A stretch of DNA of 64,000 nt from Acanthacorydalis orientalis (GCA_034766995.1 CM068317.1:23415001-23479000); one strand, 5' to 3'; shown: positions 1-14,490, counted from the stretch's first letter. Made by a program: numbers and translations. Notes: generated by a model not told the origin, from the sequence alone.

Positions 1-1290
1 TGAAACTTATGAAGTAAACACAAATGTATTTTAAATTGCGGTTTTAAACAAATTAGATTTGAAAATGAATAAAATATAGAATGTCCAAATATATTTAATA
101 TACATATTATTACCTATATTAATATATCTATCTCTTTTTTCTTCTCGGTTTATATATATCATATCTTTAGAGTACGAATGTGACAATGTTTGCAAAACAA
201 AATTTTTTTGAAGAGGATTTTTGACATTTTATTAAAGAAATCAAAACAATTCTATTTATCTTTACACACAACTTTTATTTGAAGTTTTTGTTCATATTTT
301 CATAGTTTGTATACTTATTAATGAAAAACTAAACAATTTGGTTTAAAAAGAAAAAGTTGTTTAAGAAGAAGAAAAGTATCATTTATAAATCATTTCTTAC
401 AAAAACGTGGATATGTAATTTGATGTTCTAAAACACGATATGTAAGTGAAACAGATAGATGGATGAAAATCTATACAAATACTCGTATATCAAATTTATT
501 TTTACATTTAATATTTTGTTTATTTTCAGAACTGATTTGTTTATGACAGTATTTTTAATGTACCGATAAAGTGTAAAGAGACTTTTGTCTAATAGATAAG
601 CCTTTTTATAGTTTCACAAATTTTTTTTTTCACTCTACAAAATAAAAAAAAAATTCTTTACAAAAAATATTCAATAAATGATTGTTCATCATTTTGATAT
701 TTGCCTATGCTCATTTCGCATACGATACCATCTTCCTTAGAGCGCAAATGTACAGAAAAAGCATCTGATCTTTTCTGATGATTTTTCTGTATCTCTGAGG
801 ACGATTGCATCGCCATTTAAATGCCAATAAACAATAATTCAAATTATAAATAAATATTTTTGATCAAAAAAAGTTTTGTGGCTTAGACGAAATAACAATT
901 AATTTTTGAAAGTGAAGGCGCAGTATTATCACTTATATAGTATTTCAATATTCAGATAGTGTTAGCCTTTTGCATAAATACCTTCATCTATTACCTTTAT
1001 ATATTATTTATTTTTTCAAGCGATAGATTAATAATTTTCTGCCAGAAAAGTGAATTAATAAATTTGATTTATTTAAACAACTGGTCTTTTATATATGCTT
1101 ATTATTTCATATTATTCATTTTATTTCATCATTTTATTATTTCATATTATTCATTTCATCATATGCTTATTAATTATTATATGCATTATTATTTGTACTC
1201 ATTTTAAAGTCGATGGATCTATATGAAATAAATATTTGCATTTTTCTTAACCTTCTATTTGGAATTTTCGGAGTGAAATTATCAATTTAT
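1..1290. other. AT-rich DNA, mostly unrecognised
   Basis: I see no gene here. The patch at about 640-770 is an exception: read on the minus strand it resembles the dispersed repeat at 33300-33440 and the tandem units at 32.4 and 32.9 kb (shared core around CGAAATGxGCATAxGC followed by a TTGAATATTTTT block). The open frame at 959-1207 is low-complexity Tyr/Ile/Phe-rich and is not supported. Confidence 0.5.
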
Positions 1291-1293
1291 ATA

Positions 1294-1480
1294 CGAGGGT
1301 CGTTTGATAAGTATAGTAAAAAAGTAAGTTAAACATCGTTTTTTTTTTTGGTAAAAATCGATTTTATTTCTCAATATAGTCTCCATTGAGGGTAATACAC
1401 TTGGTTCAGCGAGTCTGCAAAGTAGGCATTGACAGCAGGGATGACATCCTCATTCGATATCCATATTACAGTTTGAGACA
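1294..1480 (-). pseudogene. mariner transposase C-terminal remnant with terminal repeat
   Basis: Reading the minus strand down to a stop at 1364-1366 gives a mariner C-terminus ending in the motif TKCITLNGDYIEK. An upstream block in another frame reads NEDVIPAVNAYFA, which normally lies about 15 residues earlier. The two are joined by a deletion and frameshift, and a TGA interrupts the tail. The end at 1294 (CGAGGGTCGTTTGATAAG, preceded by TA) looks like a mariner terminal inverted repeat at a TA target. No second terminal repeat was found, so this is a 3' fragment of a dead element. Confidence 0.7.
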
Positions 1481-1663
1481 GTTAACTGTTGATATGTACG
1501 AGTATATCCCATGAAATGGAATTCAGAATGTTAATCACTTCAATAATCAAAATATAATAATAAACCATCATATGAACTTCTCTTGAATCTAGAAATTTAT
1601 AAAATGTTTAGAATAATAGTCTTAATTTTATTTTAATTTCAAGATCATTAATATGAGCTAATA

Positions 1664-1724
<61 letters not shown>

Positions 1725-2365
1725 TTATAATATGGGATTATAAACACCATAAAGAGAAATTTCAATTGTATATGGGTTTATTTTAAAAAGAATAAAGTGT
1801 AAAACCATCTACAAAAATCATGTTTTTTGATGGTAAACATTGAGGGTAAGTCTCAAAAATGTTATTAACACTAATTTCAGTAATTAAAACGATAGGACAC
1901 ACTTTTTTTCTCATCTTACATAAATATACAAACAAACCATTGATATATTTTCAAAAACCACATTAAAAATAAAACTTTTCAGCTATAATCGTGACAAATT
2001 TTGGATGTTTGTAAAATGATTATAAGTAGTTAATGCGAATGCTATAAATATATTATTTTTATGATTAAAATCATATTTGAATCAGTCTGAATTTCTTAGT
2101 TATTGTTCTAAAAAGTAAACGATGATCGAAATTTAATATGGAACGAAAAATAAGGTGGTAATTTTGCTTATGAAATCCAGATTTAAAAAACATTTTTCAA
2201 TATTATTTCTATTAAGATCAAAATACACTGTACGATTCCAATGTTTTTCTTTTTAATTTAAGTATGTTTTTCAATACAACATACACATAACTATGTCATG
2301 TCACAGTTATTAAAATCTGTGAAATGTTGAATTAATTTTAAATTTAATCTTATTTTATTAATGGA
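1481..2365. other. AT-rich interval, nothing recognised
   Basis: This stretch holds one (TA)n array at 1667-1721 and otherwise AT-rich sequence without a supported gene or element. Confidence 0.5.
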
Positions 2366-2490
2366 TACTTGGTTGATTATTGGGGTTTTAGAGCGCTTCG
2401 ATAGCTAAGATCATTAGTGCACGAACACAAATATATTTAAAAATCATACCTAATTTGTGCACTTGCGTTCGAATCCCCGTTTCAATTTAT
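2366..2490 (-). mobile_element. LINE 3'-end remnant (same family as 42.76-43.42 kb)
   Basis: The block starting GGTTGATTATTGGGGTTTTA closely resembles the 3' end of the minus-strand LINE at 42764-43415. Both share a GxGCxTCGAxxxC...GGTCATTAG-like stretch and a later TGCACTTGCxTTCGA stretch. By analogy this is a severely 5'-truncated copy on the minus strand. No target-site duplication was identified. Confidence 0.55.
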
Positions 2491-2899
2491 TAATGGAGAA
2501 ACTCTTCAACTCTTTTGTCATTTTAAGAGATCGCGGTATCAGAAAGTTTGAAAATCAATAAAGTAAAGCATTTTATATAGAAATTCAGTTTGGGATATGA
2601 ATACATCAAAGTTCTTAATTGTTGTTAAAGCTGTAAAAAATCCTATTGCAACTTACTTGCTTCTTTCAATAAATAGACAGTATGTTTCGAAACAATATTT
2701 GGTTATTACTTTAAGCAAAATAAACTAATTGAATTAATCATTTTATATGTGATGTAAAACGAATGATGAAATAATAATTTAATATAGAATGATAAAAAAA
2801 AGTATTAAGATTTGTTGACGCAACCGACAACGAACAAATTCAAATTGTCTTCTAAAAGAAATGTCATTTTTATATTTCGCTAATAGTTTTTTACCTGCA

Positions 2900-2932
<33 letters not shown>

Positions 2933-2943
<11 letters not shown>

Positions 2944-3250
2944 CTCTGCATGTAAATTTGTTTGTCGAAAGTGTCCCAGAGTCTAGTAATGTGTATAGGC
3001 GAATGCTGTGTTTACATAACCAGTGTTACAAAATCTATGTCAGACTCGCAACAGTTTTATCTTCTTTACCCACATACTTGCGAATGTCTCGTCTCAAGCA
3101 TTTTACGCACGTCTCATGTATATATTGCAAAAGACTTGAAGGATCGTTAAATAGACAGTTGGGCGGTCAGAGACCATGAATTATCGATATATGATAGCCG
3201 TGAAAAATATCTCTATAATTTCTCTGTCTACATTTTCATTACAGGTGCGA
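2933..3250. other. Higher-complexity island, unassigned
   Basis: This patch is noticeably less AT-rich than its surroundings and directly follows a (TA)n array. Overlapping frames of 81 and 62 codons exist on the plus strand, but neither shows a recognisable domain or splice context. It may be a host exon, a regulatory segment or an unclassified repeat; I cannot decide. Confidence 0.25.
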
Positions 3251-4439
3251 AGAATGTATTTCATTTGAATTACCTATCGAAATATCTTCACGCAATACAG
3301 TTACTTCCTCGGATGCTGTGTTCCATGTACGGTTTTTATTAGGACACATATTGAATAATATATTCTTGGTTTGAAGCTTTAATTAGTATTTCACAGTATG
3401 CCGAATTGTAAAGGTTAAAATAATAAAACAGATTTCGTTGCACAATTTGTTTGTGTGCGTGTGTGTTAATTAGTAATTAAAATAATCATTCATTTTTAGT
3501 AAACATGGTAAGTCTTCGATGAAGTAAAATGGACAAAAGTTTGCTCTTTACATAACTAGTTGATTGCATATTTATACTATTTCTAAAATTTGTAAATCTT
3601 GAATGGCTGAAAATATCGTAAAGAATCTTTTGGAAATATTGTTTTCTATTTATTACAAAAAATATAATATTTCTATTACTCTAGCAAAATTATCATCCTT
3701 CTCTTATTCTGAAATATTGATTATCTCTTTTATTATCATAACTATATTCTCTATTGTTAATAAATGTCTTTACTTTCGTTTTTTTAATCTCTGGTCTTAA
3801 AAAACATGTGTTTAGTTAGTAACTATAATAACAATACCCACATATATTTTAAAACAATGAAAGATAATTCATTTTAAATATTATCTTAAATTTTTCTTTT
3901 TTAAAAACTATATTTTTACATTGATTTCATATTTTATCGTTATTAAATAATATTTAGAGTAATTAAAAATATGTAGAGTACAAAAAAAAATATTATGTTT
4001 GAAAAGACAGGAATATTCTTTTTACAAAATAAATTTTTGATACTTATCGTTTATAATACTTTGATTTTTTAAAAATAAATACAATTATAAAAAAAGTTGA
4101 TTGAAAAATATCAAATATATTATTAAATTTAAACGAAATTAAAAAAAAATAATTTAATTCAACTGTGACTTTTGTGGGAAGTGCTCATATTTTCTGTTTT
4201 ATTTATATTTCTAGATTTTAAATAATAATGTACATTTTTTCTTAAACATTTAATAGATTTAAAGGATTTAAAATAACACATGAACCGATTTTTTTTATCG
4301 AGAAAATATGACCACTGTAGTTAAGGAGCTTGCATAAGTTTGAAATCTTGGAAAAATCGATTTGTTTCTTTTTGTATATTATTAAAGCTCAGTCTTAAGT
4401 TTCATTATCAAAAAGAATTTTATTGTAATTATAAGAATT
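3251..4439. other. AT-rich interval, nothing recognised
   Basis: No gene, element end or structured repeat was recognised. A 65-codon frame at 3603-3800 is hydrophobic and low-complexity and is not supported. Confidence 0.5.
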
Positions 4440-4740
4440 CCCTGAGATACAGAGATTTTAGTGGAAGCGGTTTCAAGCGGAACAGGGCTTAGCTCGAGCA
4501 CGTTCGTTCGTCTTTCTCGAAACTATACTTTTCAAAACGGTGTACATCGTATCTCAAAAAGTATTCATCCGATTGACTTGAAATTTTGAACGAACATTGA
4601 TAATAGCATTTTTCATCGGATGATAGTATAATTTTTTGATATGGTTTTCCATTTGTAAACAATAAACAATCATATGAGTCAAAAATCGACCGTTCTTCAA
4701 ACGATTTTGCAATTTTCAAAATTTTAAAAAAGTATTCAGT
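4440..4740. other. Unclassified repeat-like patch
   Basis: A 76-codon minus-strand frame covers 4489-4719. The style (heptad-poor, Lys/Ser-rich, stretches like AAGTATTCATCCGATTGACT) resembles non-coding parts of cut-and-paste transposons and not a known protein. No terminal repeats were found. Confidence 0.25.
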
Positions 4741-4848
4741 CTTACTTGCATTTTTAAATTATACTACAAGTACATCATTCTGTTTTTGTCGGATCAACGC
4801 AGTTGCTGAAATCGTGTACACAGTCCTTAAATTTATTTATAATATCTT

Positions 4849-4906
<58 letters not shown>

Positions 4907-5715
4907 ACAAAATTTTCAATAAAAAAATTAAGAGAGCTTGCTCATAACATGCATTTAATGTTTACAAAATTTCAAATCTATAATGTTAATACTCACGTAA
5001 AAAAATTATTAAAATCGTACTATTCGAACCACAAACTTATGCAAATCCATTAATACAATTGATTTTTTTCCCGCATCTCTATTTTTAGTCTTATTATTGA
5101 ATAATTACAGACTTTCATATAGAAACTTTTATGCTAAACATAGAAGTTTAAATGTATCATTAAATTTTTTATAGAAATATCCAAAGATTTTGATAAACGT
5201 TACAAATATGTATTACTTATTTTTATATTAAATTATTGTAAAATTAATTAATTACCGGTTGTGTTGTTTTAACATATAAAAAATATTTGTGATTCAGTTT
5301 TAATAAAACAAAGATGATTTGATCAAACGGACTCATGAGAGGATTCGATCGAATGGACTCATGGCAGTTTGACTTTTGAATCATCCATATATTCAAAATA
5401 CAGTACTAGAATCTAGAATCATAAATTAATATATTTGTCAACATCTGCCTATAAATTGGATTTTTAATTTATTTATGTGTTTTATGATATGCACAAAATT
5501 AAAGTTTCGTATTTTATATCTGTGATGAAATAATATTAAAAAAGATTAGTAGCACCACTTTTTTATTTAAATCGAATACTTTGAATAAATTGCATCAGTA
5601 AGAAACATAAAATATGCAATCTTAATAAATTAGTTACACATTTGTATGAATTTTGATTTTCATTGTATTCTAAATGAATTTAACAAGAGGAATGTATGGG
5701 AAGAAAAATATTGGA

Positions 5716-5770
<55 letters not shown>

Positions 5771-5989
5771 AGATAACTTATAGATTTTAAATAATTTAAT
5801 AATCGACACTGATATAAATCATTGTGTTATATAAACAATAAACGCGATTAAGATTGGACTTTAACAAAAGTAATTTTCGAAAGGCTAATAACATTTATCT
5901 TGACATTAATTATTTTATTTTAAAGAGAAGATTTTATATAATCGTTACATCCTTATATTTATATTACGTAAGAGACTTAATTTAACCAA

Positions 5990-6250
5990 GCGGAAAATCT
6001 GAAGTTCTATCTTTAAATCACACACACACACGCACGCACGTACAGTTCTCACATAAAAGAATGCACTTATCATGTCACCGCATCTGGCTCGAAAGACATT
6101 ACTTAAGATTTAATACACGTCTAACGAGTGGCTTAGCAATGAGACACAGTCGCTGTATTGATTAAATTTCTTGACTGATTCATAGGATTTTACCGCGTGC
6201 GAGATTCATCCGCGGGCGACATTTCGACACGGCTGTAAACTTTTACTTGC
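5990..6250. other. GC-richer island, possible regulatory or exonic DNA
   Basis: After a short (CA)n run the sequence becomes unusually complex for this window (for example CCGCGTGCGAG and CCGCGGGCGACATTTCGAC). The longest frame I see is about 34 codons on the plus strand from an ATG near 6060, without recognisable similarity. The island could be a conserved non-coding element or a small exon. Confidence 0.25.
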
Positions 6251-8339
6251 TCGTTACAAATATAGGTTGAAATTTTTATAACAGTTTCTAATGAAATTCA
6301 ATGGAATTTTCAAGATTTTTCTTTTCATAATACGTACGAACAATTGTTTGTTAATGTTTATTATGTTATTAAGTAACTGTGACCTCAGGAATGTTGCAAG
6401 CAGTTAATTGAATGTTCAATGACGCGCATTTGAACATACACTTCAGTTTATTTTATTTCAGTCACAGTGGATAATTAAGGTTAAATTCAAATATTTTCTT
6501 CACCAATACAAACCTCAGTTAGAGAAATATTACCTTCATGAGCATTTTTTGTTCATATAAATGTAGTTTTAAATTATTTCTTACATATTTAATTCGTTTT
6601 TTTAATAAGAATAACGAAAATTGCGTTTAGTTGAACAGTATTTTATCTATTTATTTGATAATACTGATTAAACATGCCATAAGATGTAATTGGAGTCTTA
6701 ATAATACTACTTGTTTCAACTAAAAATCTCTTGTATTTAATCAGTATGTGATTGAACAGCATTGTTCATTTAATAAAATGAAAAGAGACGTTTTTATTAC
6801 TATACTTAATGAATATAAAGTTGTGAATTTGCATATATATTGTTGTTTGGAAGGTCTACAACCACAAATTTACAGGTGCCTATATAATTTATTACAACGA
6901 ACAAAAATATATGTTTTATTGGATTAATAATATTTTATTATTTATCACTTTATGTTTATTTATCATTGATCTGTGGTTTGCTGAAGTTAACACATTTTAA
7001 TAATTGCGCATTCCAGTAAATTGAGTTTATAAAAAAATAACACTTTATAGATTTAATCTTGGTTTTATTTGATACTGAACAATTATATGTTCCTACTTCA
7101 AAACAAAAATGAAATATTGTCAATTGTGAATGATTCATAGTAGATTTAATTGATTTTTAACATTTATTAGAGATAATAAGCTTTATCAGAATAATATATC
7201 ATTGTTAGATACTAACGATTATATGAAGAAATTTATTAGAAGATTGTTATAAAATTCAGATTCAAATTTAATTTTTTTTTTATAAAAAAAGAACATAATT
7301 GAAATGTGCTAGATACATGTCAAGAAATAATGAGTGTACAAGTAAAATGTTATTTTCAAATTTAGAATGGCATAACTGATTGTATTTAAAAAAGGTGCAC
7401 ACACATACACGTGTATATGATTTTGTAAGTATAACTTCGTACTAAACACATTTAGTTCATTAGATTAAAAAGAAAAAAAATGTATAATAGTTTCAAGTGT
7501 CAATTGGAAAGTTGTTCGAACTATAAAAAAGTATGAGCGAACGATACATACAAAAATGTAGTAACATTTATAATTTTGTAATATAAAAGTGCGAGACAAT
7601 ATTTAAAATTGTTAAAAAATAAATTATAGCACACATGTTTCTACATAAGTATGTCAAATAATATTTTATTATTACATATAATATAGCGAAAATGTGACAG
7701 TTTAGCTAAAAAAAAATAGAATTTCAAAAATGTAATGACTGTCATATATAAGGAAATTTATATTCCGGTAATTAGATTGAAATTAAAAATACCAACAGCG
7801 TTTTCTTAAATTCTCGGTTTGAATTTAAATATTTTCATATATTATTTTTATTATATTTCACAGAGAATCAATGTATACGTCCATACTAGAATATTTTTGG
7901 TACCAATAATGTATATAATATTCTGTTTTGATTATAGATTTAAAACTGCTCAAGTCTGAACTTTAGATATTATGAATATATTATTAATGAGTACATCTTT
8001 CTATAAATCAGTTCATTTAGTTTAATGTATCATAAAATATTGATAACCGGAAATTATTTATTACTCATATTTAATTTGTAATGAATACTTAATCGAAATT
8101 GTCGAAAAAATACTAAAAAAAACAAGTGTTTTTTTTAGTATTTTTTAGAAATTTCATCGCCTATAATGCACAATTTTATGTAGTTTCCCTTGATACTAAA
8201 TAAATATTCTTAAGAGATTCCAATTTCCCGTCCAAAGTATCTTATTATAAATTTTTATCTTATTGTAAGTTTTTACAGCCATGATCTTATTTTTTATTTT
8301 CATCATATGAATATACTTATTCGTATGTTCTCAACGGCA
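6251..8339. other. AT-rich interval, nothing recognised
   Basis: No supported gene or element. A 60-codon minus-strand frame at 6956-7138 has no recognisable features. Confidence 0.5.
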
Positions 8340-8611
8340 TCGGTATAGGGCCCTTAAAGGTCTATGAAAGTTAATATGCGGGCGATGAACCCCAAAAAGG
8401 TCGATTGGAGGTCGATAAACAAATTGAATGTATATTCTACATGCGTACACATTATATAGACCCTAGTGGGGTGACCATTTGGATATCGGAGGTTGTTATT
8501 ACATAAAAATATGAAAATAAGTTCATATGAAAATAGTTGCAATTTTCAGGAGGGTTGATAAAAATAAATTTTTATAAGGAGTCATTGTATGAAAACGGTT
8601 GGGAAACCCTG
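8340..8611 (-). mobile_element. hAT-type transposon end
   Basis: Read on the minus strand, the segment begins at 8611 with CAGGGTTTCCCAACCGTTTT, which has the form of a hAT terminal inverted repeat (CAGxGxTTCCCAACC). The following 250 bp are more complex than the surroundings. No opposite end or 8-bp duplication was found, so this is probably one end of a decayed or non-autonomous hAT element. Confidence 0.5.
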
Positions 8612-9326
8612 AAACAATTGAACGTTTTATATCCAATTATGTGCATATCTTTCTTCGCGCTTGATATTTTTTATAGCTACGACTCGTATTTATTTCAGAC
8701 ATTTTTACAAGTACCTCTTTCTTAATCATTTACGAACTCTTTTTACTCTTTGCATTTCTTTTGCCTTTATTATTTAGAAGTCGACATCGTACCTAATATA
8801 CTATCCACTAATACGTTTAATATTGTTATTTTATTATTTTGAGCTTGTATGCCTATCCAAAATAGTTATTTAATCGACTGTAATAGTTTATTTACTTCAT
8901 GAAACACTTTTTTAAAATATATTTTTTTTTATTAAATAATTGGCTGGTTTTATGTTCCAGCAATGTTTTTACAAAATCGTTCAAGAATAATAGACTGGTT
9001 CCACAATCACCTATTGGCAAGTGTTATTGTATACAAAAATAATACTTTTTTTAAAATAATCCATTAGTTCAAAAAAAAACACTAATAATCCAATTAAGTA
9101 ATCTAGTCTATATTAATAGTATTATAATTGCTATTTATAATTCTTGATTATATTCGAGTTATAAGTACATTTACATTTGAATTTTAAATATACGTTAAAT
9201 AAATTATATTTATGAATTATAGTACATTAAAAAATAGCACTTTTAATTATAAAACAAAAATTGTCTATATGATGTTTTATGTCATATTGTAATTTCATAA
9301 TCGAGAAAATATGTTGATTTTCCAAT
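8612..9326. other. AT-rich interval, nothing recognised
   Basis: No supported gene or element. Confidence 0.5.
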
Positions 9327-9358
9327 ATATATATACACATATATATATATAAATATAC

Positions 9359-9410
<52 letters not shown>

Positions 9411-9411
9411 G

Positions 9412-9445
<34 letters not shown>

Positions 9446-9479
9446 CTCGTATATATATATATATATATATGTATGTATA

Positions 9480-9511
<32 letters not shown>

Positions 9512-9512
9512 C
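9327..9512. repeat. Interrupted (TA)n array, about 185 bp
   Basis: TA repeats are interrupted by CA and TG units (TACATA, TATGTA). Both strands read through as alternating Tyr/Ile, which explains the open frame here; it is not a gene. Confidence 0.95.
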
Positions 9513-10341
9513 ATAAATATTTCTTAGAATACTGTGAGATGTAAACGCGCCTTTAAATTCTAAATCTTAATGTATTGTGTTATTTTCTTTATTTTTTTTA
9601 AGTAAAACAATCCATTATAACCATTATATACAATAAGCCATTTTTCACGTTCATTTTTGAAGCATTTGGACTGGTGTTAGGATTAAATTATATCTTAAAA
9701 GCTATCTTTTGTGACCAACCATAGTGAAAACAATAAATGCTATTAACCATTCATTTATTATTTATTTGTGCAAAGAGAATATTTGATTTGGAGTAAACGT
9801 TATCGTAGATCTGAATAAATTTAGAAAAAGAATTAGTTCTTGGCTCGATCAACAATTTAAATATGAGTTTTTGGTCAATTACTTTTTTGTATAAAATATA
9901 AACTTAATATTTTGTAAAGCGAATAAAAACGTGATAAATAATCTTTGACGATATGTATTTTTTCATTTCTCATTATTTTTAAAATGAATAAATGCCCGAA
10001 ATGAAAATATTTCAATTATTAAATGTTAATGATTGCATTTTTAATACAAATATATGATAATTGAATCATTTTAAATACATTTTTTTGTACAAATCATTCA
10101 TTTACTGTTTATAATAACCTAACCTTGACATAATTCAATTTCAACTTATCGAACTTGTACAGTGACATGTCTATTTTTTATAATTTTCTTGCGACTTAAA
10201 TGTATTTTATAAAATAAATCATCAGTAAAAATTATGCTAGGTATTTATTGTTTAGTGTTTTATATTATTGAATATATAGATTTATTGTATTCATATTAAG
10301 TTCATTTGTATGTATTACGAAATATTTTGTGTCTGTGAATA
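9513..10341. other. AT-rich interval, nothing recognised
   Basis: No supported gene or element. Confidence 0.5.
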
Positions 10342-11581
<1,240 letters not shown>

Positions 11582-11790
11582 TATATATATATATAAATTT
11601 TTATTAGTTTATATTTTCATCTCAGGAAAATTTTGATAGTGTATGTAATAATTAGTTAACTATTCAGTATATTTTTATTATATTTACTTAACTAATATTA
11701 GTATATTTCTGTTTTACTCGTATTTAATTTAATTGCTATAAATGAAATATTCCTGCAATTTTCTTTGATGTAATTGTGGAAAAATACAAA

Positions 11791-11827
11791 TTATATATAT
11801 ATATATATACATATGTATACATATATA

Positions 11828-11864
<37 letters not shown>

Positions 11865-11905
11865 CACACATACACATATATATATATATATACATATACG
11901 AGTAT
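11791..11905. repeat. Interrupted (TA)n array
   Basis: TA tracts separated by CATATGTATACA and ACACACATACACA segments. Confidence 0.9.
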
Positions 11906-13132
11906 ATATATACATGTCGATATATTACATTTTTTTAACTTGACGTTTATTAGAATGTATATTTGTAAAAAAATGTATTACTTGTAAGTAGATATGTGAA
12001 ATATTTATAATATACTGTTTTTTTTTAATTATTTAGAAGTTAACACTGAGTTTTTATTAAAATGAAAAATATGAAAACAAAATAATACAGTATAATATCA
12101 CACTAAGTGTGTTTACTTAATATTTTCAGGTAATAATTATTTTGAATTGATATTAATAATAGTTAATAACTTAAAATTCTATTTTATTGAACTTTAATAA
12201 AGAATAATGTGATTTATTATTTATATTTGTTTAAAGGATTGTTATAATTGAATATTTCTTTTAATATGACCAATGTTGGGCAGTAGTTTTAGTTCGAAAA
12301 GCAAGTAGATAAAAATATGAGCAAGATATGGAATTTTAAATATTTATGTGAAATGAAAATCTGTTCTTAATATTCTGACATTTTCATACACTGATCTGTT
12401 TACGGTACTTGACAAATACATGATAAAATATATTATAATCTATAAATCGATTATAGCTTGGTAATTACATTATAAACCTGAGGCATCTACATTAAATTCA
12501 AGTACACAGACTCATTTATTATTGTAATTAATGTTAAGTTCTGTTTATTAGAAATATAATTATGTGTCATGCTGAATGTATAATGATTTTTATTCTTGAT
12601 AGATGTATGCATAAAAACAATTGTAATATTGACCTTGGTACAATGTAAAAATAATAGTTATATATAGACATACAGTGGCTAGAGAAAATACAGTATAAAA
12701 ACGTATACAAATGAAATGAAAAACTATCTAAAATTTTTCTGAATTTGTTTAATATTGTCTTATTTGCATATGTAAAGAGCAGCATTTCAATTTTATAGAA
12801 ACATAATAAGTTTTCTCATATATACTGAATAAAAATAAAGTATATTCTGAATGAATAATTTTTTTTAACAATATTTATAATAATGCATTTTTTCCGTATA
12901 TAAAGTATATTTAATTTTGTTTGTAAATATTTGTTTAGTTATGGCGATGCATATTGTTTTAGCAATTCTGTTTCTGTCTGATTGATATTTGATGAAGAGA
13001 TACGTTTAAAATAAATAAAATTGTTTTTTAAAAATTATAACAAATATTTTTTTGAAATATTCAGACCGGGATTTATTTTGGAGTTAATATTTTGTTATGT
13101 TTCACATGATGATGAACACATGCATCATGTGA
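11906..13132. other. AT-rich interval, nothing recognised
   Basis: No supported gene or element. A 72-codon minus-strand frame at 12567-12785 and an 80-codon plus-strand frame at 13021-13263 have no recognisable domains; the latter runs into a transposon end. Confidence 0.45.
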
Positions 13133-13312
13133 AAAAGGATATTTTGTGGATTGAAATGTATTACATTTTTCTGCAAATATATATTTTCTATAAAAAAGGC
13201 ACCGAATTAATTTGCAGTCCTAATATATATATATACATACATATCTGCAAATTAATTCATTGATTTTTTTATACATTTCAGTACGTTTCAATCCTCAAAA
13301 TATCCCATGTAT
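13133..13312. mobile_element. Inverted pair of mariner-family ends around a (TA)n spacer
   Basis: The left half (13133-13223) ends with AAGGCACCGAATTAATTTGC...CCTAA, the right end of the element family found at 34388-34875 and 45800-46308, preceded by the same GGATATTTTGTGGATTGAAA-like coding tail. The right half (13245-13312) is an inverted copy of the same stretch (GCAAATTAATTC...CAATCCTCAAAATATCC). The two face each other across about 20 bp of TA-rich spacer, giving a roughly 180-bp imperfect palindrome. Confidence 0.65.
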
Positions 13313-13333
13313 GTATATATATATATATATAAT

Positions 13334-14135
13334 CGAAATAAAAGGTGACAGATTAAAAAGCACCTCCGATTTGATGATGATATACTCATCTTTACAAGTA
13401 ATCTGGAAGAGCTAAAAGAAAGGATAGAAGAATTAGATGATATCAGACAAAAAATTGGCCTAAACATGAACCATGTAAAAACAAAATTGTATTGTTTAGT
13501 GCGATTGTATTCCCGAAGAAGATTAAAATAAATGGAAAAGACAAAGGGAGTATTCCTATCTAAGCCAGCTTATCAGTAAAGATGGATCATTCATTGACGA
13601 AGTAAACAGGAGAATAGAAATGAGATGGCGCGCATTTCGACGAAACGGCTCGACATTTAAATAAACAATCCCACTCTGTTTGAAGAAAAAAGTATTTGAT
13701 TAATATATACTACCACTCATTACCTATAGCAGCGAAACATTTGTGCTTAATGTCGAATCATTTAAAGACTCGAAACAAAACAGAGAAGTATGAAAAGATT
13801 CATACTAGGAATAACAAGTAGAGATAGGAAAGAATAGAATGGATACGAAAACATACAGTAGTCATAGATGTAATAAGAAGAGTAAAGAGTCTGTAATGGA
13901 AATGAGCGGGACATGTTGCAAGAAGAGAAGACAACCGATGGACAACAGAAATTATTACCTGGGACTCGTGGTATGTAAAAAGATCAAGAAAGAGATCAAT
14001 GAACAGGTGGGATAAGGAAATTAAAATTTTTATTGGAAATCAGTGGAAAATAGAGGCAATTTATTGCACAAAATGGAAAATCATGGGAGAGGACTTTACC
14101 CCGCAGGGCATTGCCAAAAGCTACTAATAATGATG

Positions 14136-14138
<3 letters not shown>
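13334..14138 (+). mobile_element. RTE-like non-LTR retrotransposon, 5'-truncated
   Basis: The segment begins within the reverse transcriptase domain, runs to the end of the coding region and finishes with a ...CTAATAATGATGATT tail typical of RTE-like LINE 3' ends. It is bounded by (TA)n on both sides (13312-13333 and 14139-14173), so its target-site duplication cannot be delimited. It is related to the minus-strand copy at 19151-19780. Confidence 0.75.
13360..14128 (+). pseudogene. RTE-like reverse transcriptase, C-terminal half
   Basis: Conceptual translation begins with RFDDDILIFTSNLEELKER, corresponding to the (F/Y)xDD catalytic box of reverse transcriptase and the helix after it. The usual A of FADD is D here. 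The next block reads IGLNMNHVKTKL, as in RTE relatives. Further on, in shifted frames, come a YLxxLISKDGS-like block, EVNRRIEMRW, a PLCLKKKVFD-like block and the C-terminal RxMNRWDKEIK region. Frameshifts and stops interrupt the frame repeatedly. The endonuclease and N-terminal RT regions are missing because of 5' truncation. This is a dead LINE copy. Confidence 0.75.
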
Positions 14139-14176
<38 letters not shown>

Positions 14177-14219
14177 CATGTTGAAATATCCTTAAACGTT
14201 TTTTGTGACATCATGACTG

Positions 14220-14490
14220 AAAAACAAGTTCACCTATATAACTTGTCTGCGACATGTTTGTTTATGTAAGTACGCGACTGAAAAACGATCGACCTTCAGC
14301 GTCGAACGGCGGCGACATATTAAACTCCAAGAATCCAAATATGATAACAGTTCGTGTAAACAATAGTACAAATCTTTCACTTTCTCTTTTCTTATCCGAA
14401 ACGCATATTCGAGCTCGTTCCATGTGTACTGTAAATTGATGGTCAGTTTGTCATTGAACTTTCGTTGTGAACAGGTACACGTACTCACTT
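14220..14490. other. GC-richer island, unassigned (possible exon)
   Basis: The sequence is more complex than its surroundings (for example GTCGAACGGCGGCGACATAT). A minus-strand frame of 84 codons covers 14234-14488 and encodes a Leu/Arg/Lys-rich protein without a recognised domain; a plus-strand frame overlaps it. A good donor-like TGTAAGTA lies near 14264 on the plus strand. It could be a first exon or promoter of a host gene. Confidence 0.25.

Noticed and set aside
2366..2490. tRNA-like GTTCGAATCCCC arm
   Set aside because: The T-arm-like string lies within a LINE tail shared with 42.8 kb; no cloverleaf with matching acceptor and anticodon stems surrounds it.
12567..12785. Small hydrophobic frames in AT-rich DNA (also 959-1207, 3603-3800, 33894-34154, 42880-43163, 60419-60655)
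   Set aside because: Low-complexity Ile/Phe/Tyr/Leu composition expected by chance from AT-rich sequence; no domain, start context or splice support.
14234..14488. 84-codon minus-strand frame as a protein gene
   Set aside because: It overlaps another open frame, lacks any recognised motif and could equally be untranslated exon; kept only as an unassigned island.
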